Assembly (NCBI RefSeq): GCF_963678635.1
Contig: NC_087062.1
Coordinates: 86,281,845 to 86,345,844, forward strand
Length of the DNA: 64,000 nt
Reading direction: 5' to 3'
Source of the DNA: Symsagittifera roscoffensis
Taxonomy: Eukaryota > Xenacoelomorpha > Acoela > Convolutidae
The position numbers and the translations under genes were made by a program. Positions 46,286 through 56,822 of this stretch are shown here, one piece after another. How positions within the stretch are numbered: the stretch's first letter is position 1; the number at the start of each line of letters is the position of its first letter. The notes beneath the pieces were generated by a model, which did not search any database, was not told where the DNA came from, and saw nothing but the letters and a program-made list of their open reading frames with translations.

Positions 46286-46528
46286 ATAAAAAATTATTAG
46301 AATGGATTTTAGTGTCAAAATCATTGGACAATATAATCGATTATAGATGCCAGTTTAAAGATTCAAATCTATTTTTAATGGAATTTAATCAGTTTTGATT
46401 ATTGAGTTGATATAATCAAAACTGATTAAATTCCATTAAAAATAGATTTGAATCTTTAAACTGGCATCTATAATCGATTATATTGTCCAATGATTTTGAC
46501 ACTAAAACCCATTCTAATAATTTTTTAT
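46286..46528. repeat. 117-bp near-perfect inverted repeat (hairpin)
   Basis: Arms 46286-46402 and 46412-46528 are reverse complements with one mismatch (about 46305) and a 9-nt loop TGAGTTGAT. Each contains ATAATCGATTAT. Confidence 0.95.
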
Positions 46529-47060
46529 AATTTTATAATCCAGTTTTCTCCATTATAATCCAGTTTTCTACCTAAATAACCGATTTGTTCTTCATTTTTC
46601 CAAAAAAAAAACCATTATAAACGATTGTTTTCTGCAGAAAAACCTCTATTCTTAGCTTGTTGTACTTTTTTTCTGCAAAACAATTGCGAATCAAAGACAA
46701 CTTGTAGACTAAATATCAATCAAAACGAAACGAAAAAGTAGAAAACCATGTTAATTTTTCTACCAAATCATGTTTTTGGGCTGTTTTTGGTGTAAATTTG
46801 TTTACTCCCCTCCCCCCTCAGCTTACAGTTCAACCCATCACCCCTATTTCATATTTTACACCCCCTTTCCCTAATTGTTTTACAATAGGATGGGGGTGGC
46901 TACTCAAGGATTAGTCCACCTCTTCAACCCCACCTCCTGTATTTTAAACTGGGGAGGGTGCTTAGAACAGGTGGTGGAGTTTACGTTGAGTCCCTCCTTC
47001 ACCCATTGATTACCAACCCCCTCCCTCCGTTCAACCATTGAACCACCTCTGAACGTGAGG
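46529..47060. repeat. TA-rich and C-rich composite block
   Basis: ATTATAATCCAGTTTTCT units are followed by C-rich stretches (CTCCCCTCCCCCCTC, ACCCCCTTTCCC, AGGATGGGGGTGG, CTGGGGAGGG). The layout resembles 34.88-35.65 kb but without long homopolymers, so it is an older relative. Confidence 0.55.
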
Positions 47061-47279
47061 GGATATAGGTCAAATGGTATTAAAAAAGTGGGTCTTGGTA
47101 AAAATAATTAAATAAATTGTTAAACTGCCAAATTAAAAAGAAGAGAAACATTTTTAAAAAACAAAACATTATGTGAAAATTATTTACTTTTAAATATTTG
47201 GAAAACATCTTCAAGGGCCTCTGAGAATCCATTATATTCGATTTGGAGCAAGACAAGAACCTTTCCTGCAAGTATCACA

Positions 47280-48190
47280 GTACAAAGTCGATGAAAGGCA
47301 GGTAGACAGTTTGACAAAAATGATCACAGGCTGCTGATGTATGTGTAGGAGGCCGGCCTCTCCGACCCTCTAGTTGGACATCACCAATTTTGACAACATC
47401 AGCATGGATCCTTTGATAGTTTCTCTCCATTTCTTTGGCAACCGCTCGGTCGAGGGAAACACCGATGTGTCGCTCTGTGTGCTTGACTGAGTCCAGGAAA
47501 GCCTGCGCTTTCTCCAAAGCCTTTCTGTGATGGGACCTCATCTGACGAGTCTCCAAGTAGTTTGACCGTGTGCAAACTTCTGGAAAGGCTTGTTGACATG
47601 TTGTACTTCGGAAGAACCGCCAGTTTTCTTTATCTCCTCGTTGTCAGCAAAGCAGAAACAGAAGCGACAGAAGAGGCCTTCTTGAATCATTGAGTAGACC
47701 ACAAAAGTGTACTTCTCGAGATGTTGTGGTCCATGTGATCTTTTCTCTGTCCTCCTTTGACTGGTGACAACCTCAAACGGTCATGTTTGCAGTGGGGGTC
47801 TATTGGGGCTGTCCAGAAGATCAAACTTGACATCACTGTCCATCTCCAGCGAGTTGAAGTTCTAGACTCCTATGTCTATGTAAGCTGGAGACTGCAGGGC
47901 TTGCTCAGAGAGCGGAGATATAGAAAACGTCGATGAAAGAGTTTCATATTTTATGGTGGCCAAAGAGGCCAGTGGATCTAAGATCCTTGAGGGTAGTAGC
48001 GCTGGATGAGGGTGTTGACTTCTTGGGTCCACTGATGAACAAGGCCTTGAGCGTCTTGAAACTAGAAGTCTTGGAGTCCTTGGGACCAGCCCGCTTTTAC
48101 ATCTGGAAGGTTGAAGTTGAATGTTGAAGTCCAATCCTCCAGAGTGCAGTGTGAAGCCCGGTGAAGAAGTTTTTAGAATGAGCAAGAGAG
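47280..48190 (-). pseudogene. TTF-zinc-finger, hAT-like transposase remnant
   Basis: Minus strand: a serine-rich, proline-rich N-terminal stretch (48.19-47.85 kb), then about 47760-47560 a reading with LEKYTFVVYS, GLFCRFCFCFAD, FQKFAHGQTTW and, after a +1 shift, RSHHRKALEKAQ. The order Y-S-x-FC-x2-C...F-x-W...H-x-x-A is that of the TTF/DUF4371 zinc finger of hAT-type transposases and domesticated ZMYM-like proteins. Downstream, VYLPFIDFVL then YLQERF recalls the later PF(L/I)D motif, implying a deletion of the catalytic middle. GC content is visibly higher than the surroundings. It is broken and could derive from a transposon or a domesticated gene. Confidence 0.5.
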
Positions 48191-48229
48191 TTTTGAACGG
48201 GGTCTATATACTATGAACGAGGCAGGTTG

Positions 48230-48255
48230 ACAGGTACCTGTTAGCAGGTACCTGC
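48230..48255. repeat. Twin CAGGTACCTG palindromes
   Basis: ACAGGTACCTGT (48230-48241) and GCAGGTACCTGC (48244-48255), each a perfect 12-bp palindrome, stand side by side upstream of the transposase remnant. They may be part of a subterminal repeat. Confidence 0.7.
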
Positions 48256-49080
48256 CTCGAGTCTAAAATGAGTCTGATTTGAGGCCTTAAAATTGGGCTC
48301 GTTTTCACACCTAAAATTTTTCACACTTCTAGTACTTTCACACTTCTACTAAAAATGGACCGGCGCAGAAGGCGACCCTTTGATAAAAAATTTGAAAAAA
48401 AAACCAAAGGGTGACGCTTTTGATTGCGTCCGTGTCAAATTCCTGAGGGCATTCGCCTTTCCTCCCAAATTAGCTACTGTGTAGGATATAATCGAGCTCT
48501 GTGTGGGATAACATCGAGCAATGTTTGTCTCAAATTGGCCAAACTTACAATGATTAAAACCCAAACCTTTAATAACAAATTACTGCATGTGACTGCAAAT
48601 GGGCAACGATTTCGATTCGTCTATCTTTTTCGAGCAGAAGCAGTTATTTTAGAGTTTATGATTGTGACTAGTGTAAATGACAAAAAGATATAGCATGTGG
48701 TATTATTTCGCGTCAAAATTTAAAGAAAACCGAAATTAAAGGCCGGTTTTCAACGTTTTTATTTGAAAATTTTCAACAAGGAGACATTTTTAATTTTTAT
48801 GCAAGTTCCATGCCATAAATCGGCTATAATTTTGAAATTTAGATACATATTAAAAACCTACAATATCGAACGGTTTATCTGTATGTGCTCTATCAATTTT
48901 GCTGGCGTACTAGAAACTCGAATCAGCGGAATCGAGCAATTCAATTAGGGAGTTTCGCCCTATTAAAACTTACATTATTTTAATTTCAGTTTTTTAATTG
49001 AAAAAAAATACGATTCTGTTCAAAAGTTTTGTTTTGTTTATTGTTGTCGTTACGTAATTTTTGTCTAAATCCACAATTAC
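48256..49080. other. Non-coding AT-rich interval
   Basis: Overlapping short frames on both strands at 48.35-48.7 kb have no support. Nothing else is recognised. Confidence 0.4.
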
Positions 49081-49225
49081 AGTACTTTGGACACTTTCTG
49101 TACTATGTACACACTAACTGTTTAACTGGTTGACATGAAAAAAGACACTCACCAAAAATTTCGTCGTCTTTGAAGAACGAAAACCAGTTCAGTTTCTTGA
49201 AGTTGTTTTTAGCCAAATTAAACAT
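49081..49225 (-). CDS. Small reading frame after LTR: possible gag start
   Basis: Minus strand: ATG at 49225, about 50-70 bp downstream of a TGGCGGCCCC primer-binding site, opens 47 codons beginning MFNLAKNNFKKLNWFSFF and ending at TAG. A good splice donor TTTTTG|GTGAGTG lies inside (near 49153). It is probably the truncated gag start of the LTR element at 49.36-49.72 kb; a host first exon is the alternative. Confidence 0.3.
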
Positions 49226-49276
49226 TCTCCTCTCTTCGGTCTTAGGTACAAAATTAGCTGGAGATGCTCGGGACGT

Positions 49277-49294
49277 ATTCTGTTGGGGCCGCCA
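49277..49294 (-). other. Primer-binding site of the 49-kb LTR element
   Basis: Minus strand TGGCGGCCCCAACAGAAT. It shares TGGCG with the other gypsy sites. About 67 bp separates it from the part homologous to the 58.6-kb LTR, so the LTR boundary here is uncertain. Confidence 0.45.
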
Positions 49295-49360
49295 AAACTT
49301 GACGAGGCAGAAGTAAGAGCTTGAACAATGTTTAATGATAAGTTTTTTCAGTTTATAATT

Positions 49361-49717
49361 TGAGTTATGTATTATTGACTGTACTCATAGAGTAGTTTCA
49401 GATAAGGTACACCATCTTATTTTCGGCCGGATAGATTCGTGCAACTACTTTGTCTAATACCGATCTTAATCTTACTCTTATATCTCCTAGCCTCAATAGA
49501 TCTAGTGTATACTGGTTCATGCGAGTTAGTTTCCAGGAGAACAACTGTATTCTAAGTTTTATTCAAATTGCTCTAGTGCTGAAACTGCAAGTAGTTTCAG
49601 CACTTACAAATAAATGTAAATGTTAGTTATGGAATATGATTGGTTAGTTAAGAATATTTTATAGAATTACAGAATTATATTTATAACCAATTTTAAATTC
49701 TAGTTTAGAGCTGGTTC
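49361..49717 (-). repeat. LTR-like sequence, inverse of 58600-58976
   Basis: The minus strand aligns along ~360 bp with 58600-58976: GGAACCAGCTCTAAACTAG, TATTTGTAAGTGCTGAAACT, an AGTTTCAGCACTAGAGCAA dyad, TAGATCTATTGAGGCTAGGA and GAGTACAGTCAAT. No second LTR of this copy was found, so it is a solo or truncated LTR. Confidence 0.7.
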
Positions 49718-50599
49718 CAAATCCTAGTTGCACAGGAAGTGCGCTCAATTTCTACTTCTACTGAAAGTTATGTTTTCAATTTTCAGGCTATTTAGACATT
49801 TTTTTTTCAAATTCAAACCTACATACCTAAATTATTAGTTTTTTTCTACAATAAACAAACGCCATTTTGATATTTTTACGCCTAATTGAAAAGTACTTTA
49901 AAGCTGGAGCTCTCGAGAAGACATTTTTGCTGAATGGTTTCACCAAGTTAGAAAAAAACTAGTATCAGAAAAAAGTTTTTGAAAAACTATTCAATTCTCA
50001 ACCGAAGTTCAACCTATTTTTGAGCTGTGATCAACGTATACTTTGACAGTAGTCGACTTCTCTCTCCATTTTTTTCTAAAACCAAATGAGGGTCTGCTTA
50101 AACCATTCTTGTGAAAATTAAACTTCTTTTGATCAAATCGACAAATATAGATTGTGTCCCTTTTCTACCAGCTCGGTCGAAACTGGGAAGTCATTCTGAA
50201 AAACTCGACTACATTTTTTAAATTATCGACGAAAAAATTCCAGCGCAGAAAAAAGGTAAAGAAACTGTTTTGTAACATTAGTTGACTCAAACTGAAGCAG
50301 GGGCGAATACAAAGAGTCTTGGCGCAAAAGTAAAAACTGTGGCGGGAGGGGGAGTTGGAGTTGGTGAGAATTTTTGGTCTGGCTTTCAAAAAACGCAAAA
50401 AGTTTCCCACAAGATAATTCTTGGTTTTTTTAATGAACTATTAGCGTGAAAAGAAATCGAAAATCACATTTTGTAATTTTTTGAACAATTTTGTGTTGAC
50501 AAAATTTTAGCATTTTTCTCTTAAAAGCATCGGCAAAAGTTGATCATTTCAGTTGCAATCAAGTTTGGAGTTTTCTTGAGCAATCGTTCGCGCGATTTT
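49718..50599. other. Non-coding AT-rich interval
   Basis: No feature can be supported. An 81-codon minus frame at 50165-50410 has no other evidence. Confidence 0.4.
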
Positions 50600-51632
50600 C
50601 ATTCAGGTCCCTATAAGTGGAGTTGAAACTCAACACAATATGCAAATCAGCCACTGGAGTTAATGCAACCCAACTTAACACTTCTAAAAGTGCAAAAAAA
50701 GGCATTTGGGTTTTACACAAAATAAAATTTTGTTACCAATTAGAATAAACTCTTGCTAACCTTTGCAATAAAATTTGAGACCAAGAATCAAACGAATTTT
50801 GAGACCAAGAAACAAACGATCTTACCAGCAAACATAATCTGAGTGGAAAATTGAAAATTTTAATTTTCAGGAAACTGAAGAAGTTTGAATAATTCGATGT
50901 CGATGCATATTGCGATTTTTATAAAAACAAAACTTGAAGCAATGACTTCTGTTCATTTTGTTGTTGCAGTCGCAAAAATGAAGAAATGTGGGATTGTGCT
51001 CGGTCGTAAAACTACAAAACTAAATGGAAATTGTCTTCAAAGCACTCAAAATGTGAAAAGTAAAAGGTACCGAACCACAAAGTACAAGATAAATCTCGTT
51101 TTGGTTACTTTCAGGATGGCTGTAAAATCTCAGTTTTTTTGAATGAAAACTTTACTGAATTGCAATCAGTTTTCTATAATCAGTTCTCACGAGTTTCACG
51201 AAAATCAAATATCACGGAGTTTTTTGGAGACTATGTGAAAACACAGGCAACCGAAAAATAATAACTGAAATTTTCTCACTAAATGATGATACCTAGCTTC
51301 ATATTGAAAACGATTTAGCTATAACATTTTGTTGTTGCAGTCGCAAAAATGAAGAAATGTGGGATTGTGCTCGGTCGTAAAACTACAAAACTAAGTTGAA
51401 ATTGTCTTCTAAGCACTCAAAATGTAAAAAGTAAAAGGTACCGAACCACAAAGTACAAGATAGCTCTCGTTTTGGTTACTTTCAGGATGGCTGTAAAATC
51501 TCAGTTCTTTTGAATGAAAACTTTACTGAATTGCAATCAGTTTTCTATAATCAGTTCTCACGAGTTTCACGAAAATCAAATATCACGGAGTTTTTTGGAG
51601 ACTATGTGAAAACACAGGCAACCGAAAAATAA
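50600..51632 (+). pseudogene. Inverted paralog of the 54-56 kb secreted-protein gene
   Basis: The intron sequence 50600-50870 matches the minus-strand intron at 54155-54400. An acceptor TAATTTTCAG at 50870 opens an exon homologous to exon 3 of that gene (KKF...DVDAYC), but an in-frame TAA near 50889 and a later TGA kill it. A further exon, 51115-51261, follows TTACTTTCAG and reads 48 codons (starts DGCKISVFL, contains NITEFFGDY, ends ATEK) to TAA in phase 0. That last exon is intact in both tandem copies (also 51486-51632). Signal and LPG exons were not found upstream. Confidence 0.55.
50954..51324 (+). repeat. 371-bp tandem duplication, copy 1
   Basis: ATTTTGTTGTTGCAGTCGC begins both copies, at 50955 and 51326. 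They differ at a handful of bases. Each carries the end of the exon-3-like block and the complete last exon. Confidence 0.9.
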
Positions 51633-51696
51633 TAACTGAAAGTTTCTCACTAAATGATGATACCTAGCTTCATATTGAAAACGATTTAGCTATAAC
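51325..51696 (+). repeat. 371-bp tandem duplication, copy 2
   Basis: Second copy, ending ...GATTTAGCTATAAC at 51696. The junction shares one base with its neighbours. Confidence 0.9.
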
Positions 51697-53690
51697 TGTT
51701 CTCTTTAGTTTGCCTACGAAATTAGCTCGCACTCTACAAAAAATTACCAAGTTAAAAAAACTTAGTTTTAATATGCAGGAATTTGAAACTTGAGGTATGA
51801 ATTCCTTTTATTACGAAATGATAACAGCACCAAATAATTATTTTTATCTAATTGAAGATTACTTGGTGTCACTAAACTATTTAGTTTTTTGTAGCGATGA
51901 AACTATGAACTCTTATATGTGGTTGTTGGAAAGAAAGAGAGAAATTAAAATGCATAAATTATTTTGAGCTGCACTTCAAAAACAATGCATGTGCATTAAA
52001 CACTTTATGGTTTTGAATGTTTCATATAAGCAACACTAGGCAATGTCTGACCTGAATCAAATCCATATATCACAAGAAAAAAGAATGTACACGTTACATG
52101 TAATTTAAACCACAGCTTCAGAATGCGAGTCAAAAATAAACTTCAAATTTCAATTTTTTGACGATAGACATGAACATGAAAGATACTGAGCATCAAAAAC
52201 AATGAATAAGAAAATTTCAAACTACGAATAAAGTTATGTTCGTTTCTTGCTATCTCAAAAAATTATGATTTTTTTAACCAAAACTAAAAACAACAAAAAA
52301 TTTGCTCAGCCAGAAACTACTCAAGGCAGTGTATTCAATTATTTTCATCAGTAAGTACAAAGTATCTATTATTATGTTCTTTTTACATCCTTTGTCTTGA
52401 TGATTTTTCTTATAACAAAATCTTGAAAATCAAAACTGTTCAGCTTCAGAGATTGTGTTAACAGCAATTTGGTCTTTATAGGATTGACCAACTTAGAAGT
52501 TGCGAGTCATCCAGTTTAGATATAGATAAATCCTTTTGCATTGATTATCGTGCTTTTAAGAATACACTTGAATAATATCACTCAAAAGCGTGCATCGCTT
52601 AATTACTGTTCATTCCATAAAATTTCACTGATCTAAGTCTCTTATATTCATTGTTTTTTTTTCAACATCGTACATATTTTTTTAACAAAAATATAAAAAA
52701 AACTAGTCAACACCGAAAAACTGTTAAAAAAGGGCGAATTTTCGAAACTTGAACTTTCATTAGGAAAAAAACAACCATCTCAGAATTTATAATTCTATGA
52801 AATGATTATAAAACCAAACCATGTCCTCAATTTTGATAAATAGAAAAATGTAATGGAGCTTGTTTGTAATTCGCCAGTAGATTTTTGCGTTTTTTAAAAA
52901 CCTCATATAAGACTGCTTCTTAAAAACCCCACAATATGAAAAAAAAAACATAATATTTTTTCCTGCTTTCAACTGGAGGTTTGAGGTGTTCGAGGAGCTT
53001 TTTTGACCGAAATTAATTACCACTAAAACTAAGAAGTTACAAGAAGAACCCGGCCATAACATTTTTTATCTTCATTTATATTTTAAAGGCCAAGTGATTA
53101 GCAAGGTCATTTATGTTCGAAATTTGTGCAGCAAAATTTTTGCCGTTTCTTTGATTTTAACCGACGCTTTGTTTTTGCTTTGATCGATTAACCGCTTTAT
53201 TTTCAATTCTCAGGTTCTTTGTTATTTTATTATGCTATCTTATGTCGTGGGCGATTTTAGAACGAGGTATCTTTTGGAATGGTATCTTATTGACTGGGAT
53301 CTTCTCGTTTGGGATCTTAAGGTAAGGGATCTTTTGTCATGTAACCCAATAATATTTTCATGATCAAAAGTCGATATTTGATAGTTTATTGATATATATA
53401 TAAGATGATTTAACAAGACCTTGATGAGTCAGACTAGGTATGAAGAGTCAAAATTTGATCAGTTTATTTGATGCTGGGCAATTTTTGTGTTTTGCTTGTG
53501 TTGTAACGTCAATAGTTTTCGAGATAGCAGATGATGTAAGAGTTTGATGTTTGATCGTAGCAAAGGACTGAATAGTTCAGAGAACGCAAATAATTTTCAA
53601 TTAGAAATTTTAATTATCTGAGGCTGTTATCTTTTCGTCTTGTTGGGGATTAATTCTTAATTTTCGATATTTTACAAAGTAGGTTTCAGT
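51697..53690. other. Non-coding AT-rich interval; GGGATCTT repeat
   Basis: At 53250-53335 a GGGATCTT/GGTATCTT motif recurs five times about every 18-20 bp. A 91-codon minus frame at 52787-53062 begins with a hydrophobic stretch but lacks supporting splice sites. Nothing else is recognised. Confidence 0.4.
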
Positions 53691-53759
53691 TTTTTATGTA
53701 GGTAAACTTTTGTAGACTGCAAGTCAATTTTGTAACTATATTGAAGAGAAGATTTATAA

Positions 53760-53890
53760 CTAAAATGTATTCATTATAAACCTAGGTAACATTTTTTGTT
53801 GATAAAATTCAGCAATTAATTCAGTTTCAAAACCTCTGCAAAATTATGTTGTCCAAACTCGTTATTTTTGAAAAATGAAAGCCATTCAGT
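53760..53890 (-). pseudogene. Decayed last exon of the 54-56 kb gene
   Basis: The minus strand aligns with the intact last exon at 51115-51261: AATGGCTTTCA for GATGGCTGTAA, and after a shift a FETELIAEFYQQ-like reading for the NENFTELQSVFYNQ region. The acceptor AG has become TG and the frame is shifted. A new acceptor-like TTTTGCAG inside could rescue a shorter exon. Confidence 0.4.
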
Positions 53891-54042
53891 ATACCTTGTA
53901 TTGAAATTAGCTGGATTTTAAAAACCAAACTGAAAAAAAATCAAAATAGAGGTCTTCTTTGATCAATCTTGTACATTCTGATTCAATTTTTTCAGTTTAA
54001 TCGGCTAGAGAGAATTTTCCAATGATTTTGTTGTTTTTCTAC

Positions 54043-56101
54043 AGTGCACAACCGATATTCTTCATCAAAATGAACAGATGCCTTAGCTTTGAGTTTTGTT
54101 TTATAATGATTGCAAAATGCATCGACATTGAAACAGTCAAACTTCTTCGGTTTCCTGAAATATGAAAATTTTCAACCTCGCACTCAGATCATATTTGCTG
54201 GTAAATCTCTATGACTATGATCTCAAAATTGCAAAATTGAATATGGAAGTTCATTCACTATTATAGCAAAATTTTAACTCGTGTAAAACTTGAGGGCACT
54301 TTTTTATTACAATTAGAAAGCCTTTAGTTGTGATGCATTCCAGCGCTTGATTTGCAGATTGTATTGAGTTAGTACCAGATATTAAATCAATCGAAGCTCT
54401 CTATTTAAAGTTCGAGACAACTTTAAAGTTCGAGACTACGCAAAAGCGTTCAGACTTTCGTTTTTGAGAAGTTGACCAAAGTGTTTTGAAGGGATTAAAA
54501 TATTTGAGATTTTTTGATACGATTTGAAGCACTCAATGAAGCATCTTCTGCCATTGGTTTCAGAGAATCATAAAACATGGCCATTAAATATAAACTAACA
54601 CAAAAATGGTTGAATTTTTTTTATCGGAAACGGCACATTCAGGATGATTGGACTGACCCAAATTTTCAGAACACTACTGTTGATATGCTGTTAGTATGTA
54701 TTCTTGCAGTAAAATTATCATACTACATCTTGTTTGAAGGAAAATAGTTTGGCTGAATATAACCAGATAGTAAAAAAAAAATATTTGAAACTGATAAAAT
54801 GGAATTTGGCGCATTAACTAATCAAGAATCAAAGTTATACATCCAGAAAATAACAGAAAATTATCGGGAAAAACAATTAGGAAAAATATTAGGAAAAATA
54901 TTAGGAAAAACTCGGAAAAACAAGCGAATCGAAAAAAAGATAACAATTTCTAATATGAAAAACATACGCTTCCAGCTTGCCAATCGATCTTTTTTAAGGG
55001 GGATGTCAAAACTATACTCTGTTTTTGAAGGACAGTAAAAAACATTGTTGATTTTCTTATCGTTTTTGTTTGAAGCAACAAAATACGTGAAACCACAATT
55101 TGTTTTTGAATCTCAATTGAATCGCGTGTTGTCATTCCCTGAACGATCAAGGATTGCTATCTTGCAAGAACTTGCAAGATTCTGGCAAGTGAGGGTTATC
55201 TTGCAAGATCTTAAAAGATTGAGGTTATCTCGCAAGATCTTGCAAGATTGAGGTTATACTGCAAGAATCTTGCATGATTTTTCCAAGATTTTGCAAGATA
55301 ACTTTCGACAAAACTTTTCACAAACAATTAGTTTGAGCACTAGAAAAACACGATGAAGATCCAATTTGACTTAACTCACAAAGACATCTGAACCTAAGTT
55401 TGGATAAAAAAACTTTGTTGACCATTTTGTTCTGATTGAAAAACTATGATTGCATTTCACCTCTAGACTTGAATTGTTTTCTCTGAAAATTACCTGAAAC
55501 GAGCGCATTGCCGTCTATATTCAACGATAGTTCCAGGCAACAAAAAATCCAGTGAATAAATGTTTGGACGATTACGGATCGGTTGACTGGAATTGTTGTT
55601 GGCTGAACCATGTACTGCGCAAGCTAAAATTGTAACAACTCAATTAACTAGATTAAATGTATGTGCTCTGGGTAGTTTTCAAAAAGTAACACACCAGTTG
55701 TTTCATTACTTTTTTCAGATCAGGAGGTTCTCATTTTACGAGCTGTAGTTTGTAGTTGTGACCTAGTTATGTTTGAAAAGATTTTTTAATAGATCTAATT
55801 TGAAACAGCCTTGGCTAAATTTGAAACTCCAACCACTCCGAAACTAATAAAAGGACTGGATCTGACCTTGTTTTGACAATGCTCATATTTTGCATTTCAC
55901 TAATTGTGGGAACAGTGGCTATGCTTTAGTTTCGTACAGTTTTTTGTGCAGCAAAAAAAAAACACTTTTTTGACAATCGCTTTTGTTTTGCTCCAATTCT
56001 AAGAAATTAGCTCCGCGTTTGAAAAAAAATAAATTCATACCTGAAAAAGTTAGAATCACAAATAGAGAGGTAAAAATAATGGGAATAATTTTGGCTGGCA
56101 T
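54043..56101 (-). CDS. Secreted small Cys-containing protein, exons 1-3
   Basis: Exon 1, 56101-56041 (61 nt): ATG plus a typical signal peptide (MPAKIIPIIF... hydrophobic to LTFS), donor CAG|GTATGA. Exon 2, 55623-55494 (130 nt): acceptor ACAATTTTAG, residues ACAVHGSANNNS, YSLDFLLPG, QCARF, donor CAG|GTAATT. Exon 3, 54154-54043 (112 nt): acceptor CATATTTCAG, residues KKFDCFNVDAFC and EEYRLCT, donor ACT|GTAGAA. Running totals 61, 191 and 303 nt give phases 1, 2 and 0, so all joins keep frame for 101 codons. The likely product is secreted. LPG...Y...QC...F...C-x6-C faintly recalls the ADAMTS cysteine-rich region, but the protein is much shorter. The last exon is degraded (53.8 kb), so this copy may be a pseudogene. 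Confidence 0.6.
54875..54912 (+). repeat. TTAGGAAAAATA short tandem repeat
   Basis: About three units of AATTAGGAAAAAT/ATTAGGAAAAAT, within an intron of the minus-strand gene. Confidence 0.8.
55150..55312. repeat. CTTGCAAGA palindromic tandem repeat
   Basis: TCTTGCAAGA or close variants occur about eight times in 160 bp, several followed by TTGAGGTTATC. The motif is its own reverse complement, so the stretch can fold many ways. It lies in the intron between exons 2 and 3. Confidence 0.8.
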
Positions 56102-56822
56102 AACTTGAACTCAATTACAAATTTCTCATTGAAAGATTTGCAGCTAAGTCAGTTCGATCTCTGTATATTGGTGATTGTCTATTTGTCATCAAACGAGCCA
56201 AACAGAACCATAAACATTTAAAATAGAGTGTTCGTGTTGTTTCTCAAAACTGAAGGATGGCGCCAGACTTAAATCAAATGCAATTTTAATTATGACTGAT
56301 TAAAACACGAGGTCAACATGTTAGTGCCGGAAACGCTTTGAAAAATTTTAAAACTTGTAGAACCACTCAAAAAAAATTAGAAACGTCAAGCTGATTATTG
56401 CAAAAACATCAACAGCAAGCTGAAACATCACAAAATTGCAAATTCAAAAGTTGCGCCGTCTAGATGGAGGACGAATAAAAAGTTACTATTTCAAAATAAA
56501 TCCGCTTTCAACTTTTGCAAAATTTAAACTAATTAGTATCAACTTAACCTAAAAGATAAGAAAAAAAAACACTTTAATTCGAAATCAAGTAAACATAAAC
56601 ATACGGCAACATCGATAACCGATTGCTTTGCAAAAAGCTCAAAATATTTCACTCACAGATTGCAATGAATATTGAGAAGGAACTTTTTCTAACCTAAAAC
56701 AAATCCAACAGGAAATTTAAAAAAAATTAAGCTTCTAATCTTTTCATATTTTTTGCTATACTCATTTCCTTTCACTATATTTCATTGAACGCTGCAAACA
56801 ATACAGTTGAAAATAAAATTAG
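56102..56822. other. Upstream region of the secreted-protein gene
   Basis: AT-rich, 5' of exon 1 on the minus strand. No clear TATA box or other signal could be singled out. Confidence 0.35.

Noticed and set aside
52787-53062. 91-codon minus frame with hydrophobic start as a secreted protein
   Set aside because: Length is within chance for this composition, with no good donor or paralog.
54043-56101. Naming the secreted gene as an ADAMTS protease
   Set aside because: Only a short LPG/Cys pattern agrees; no metalloprotease or thrombospondin motif is present and the protein is far too short.
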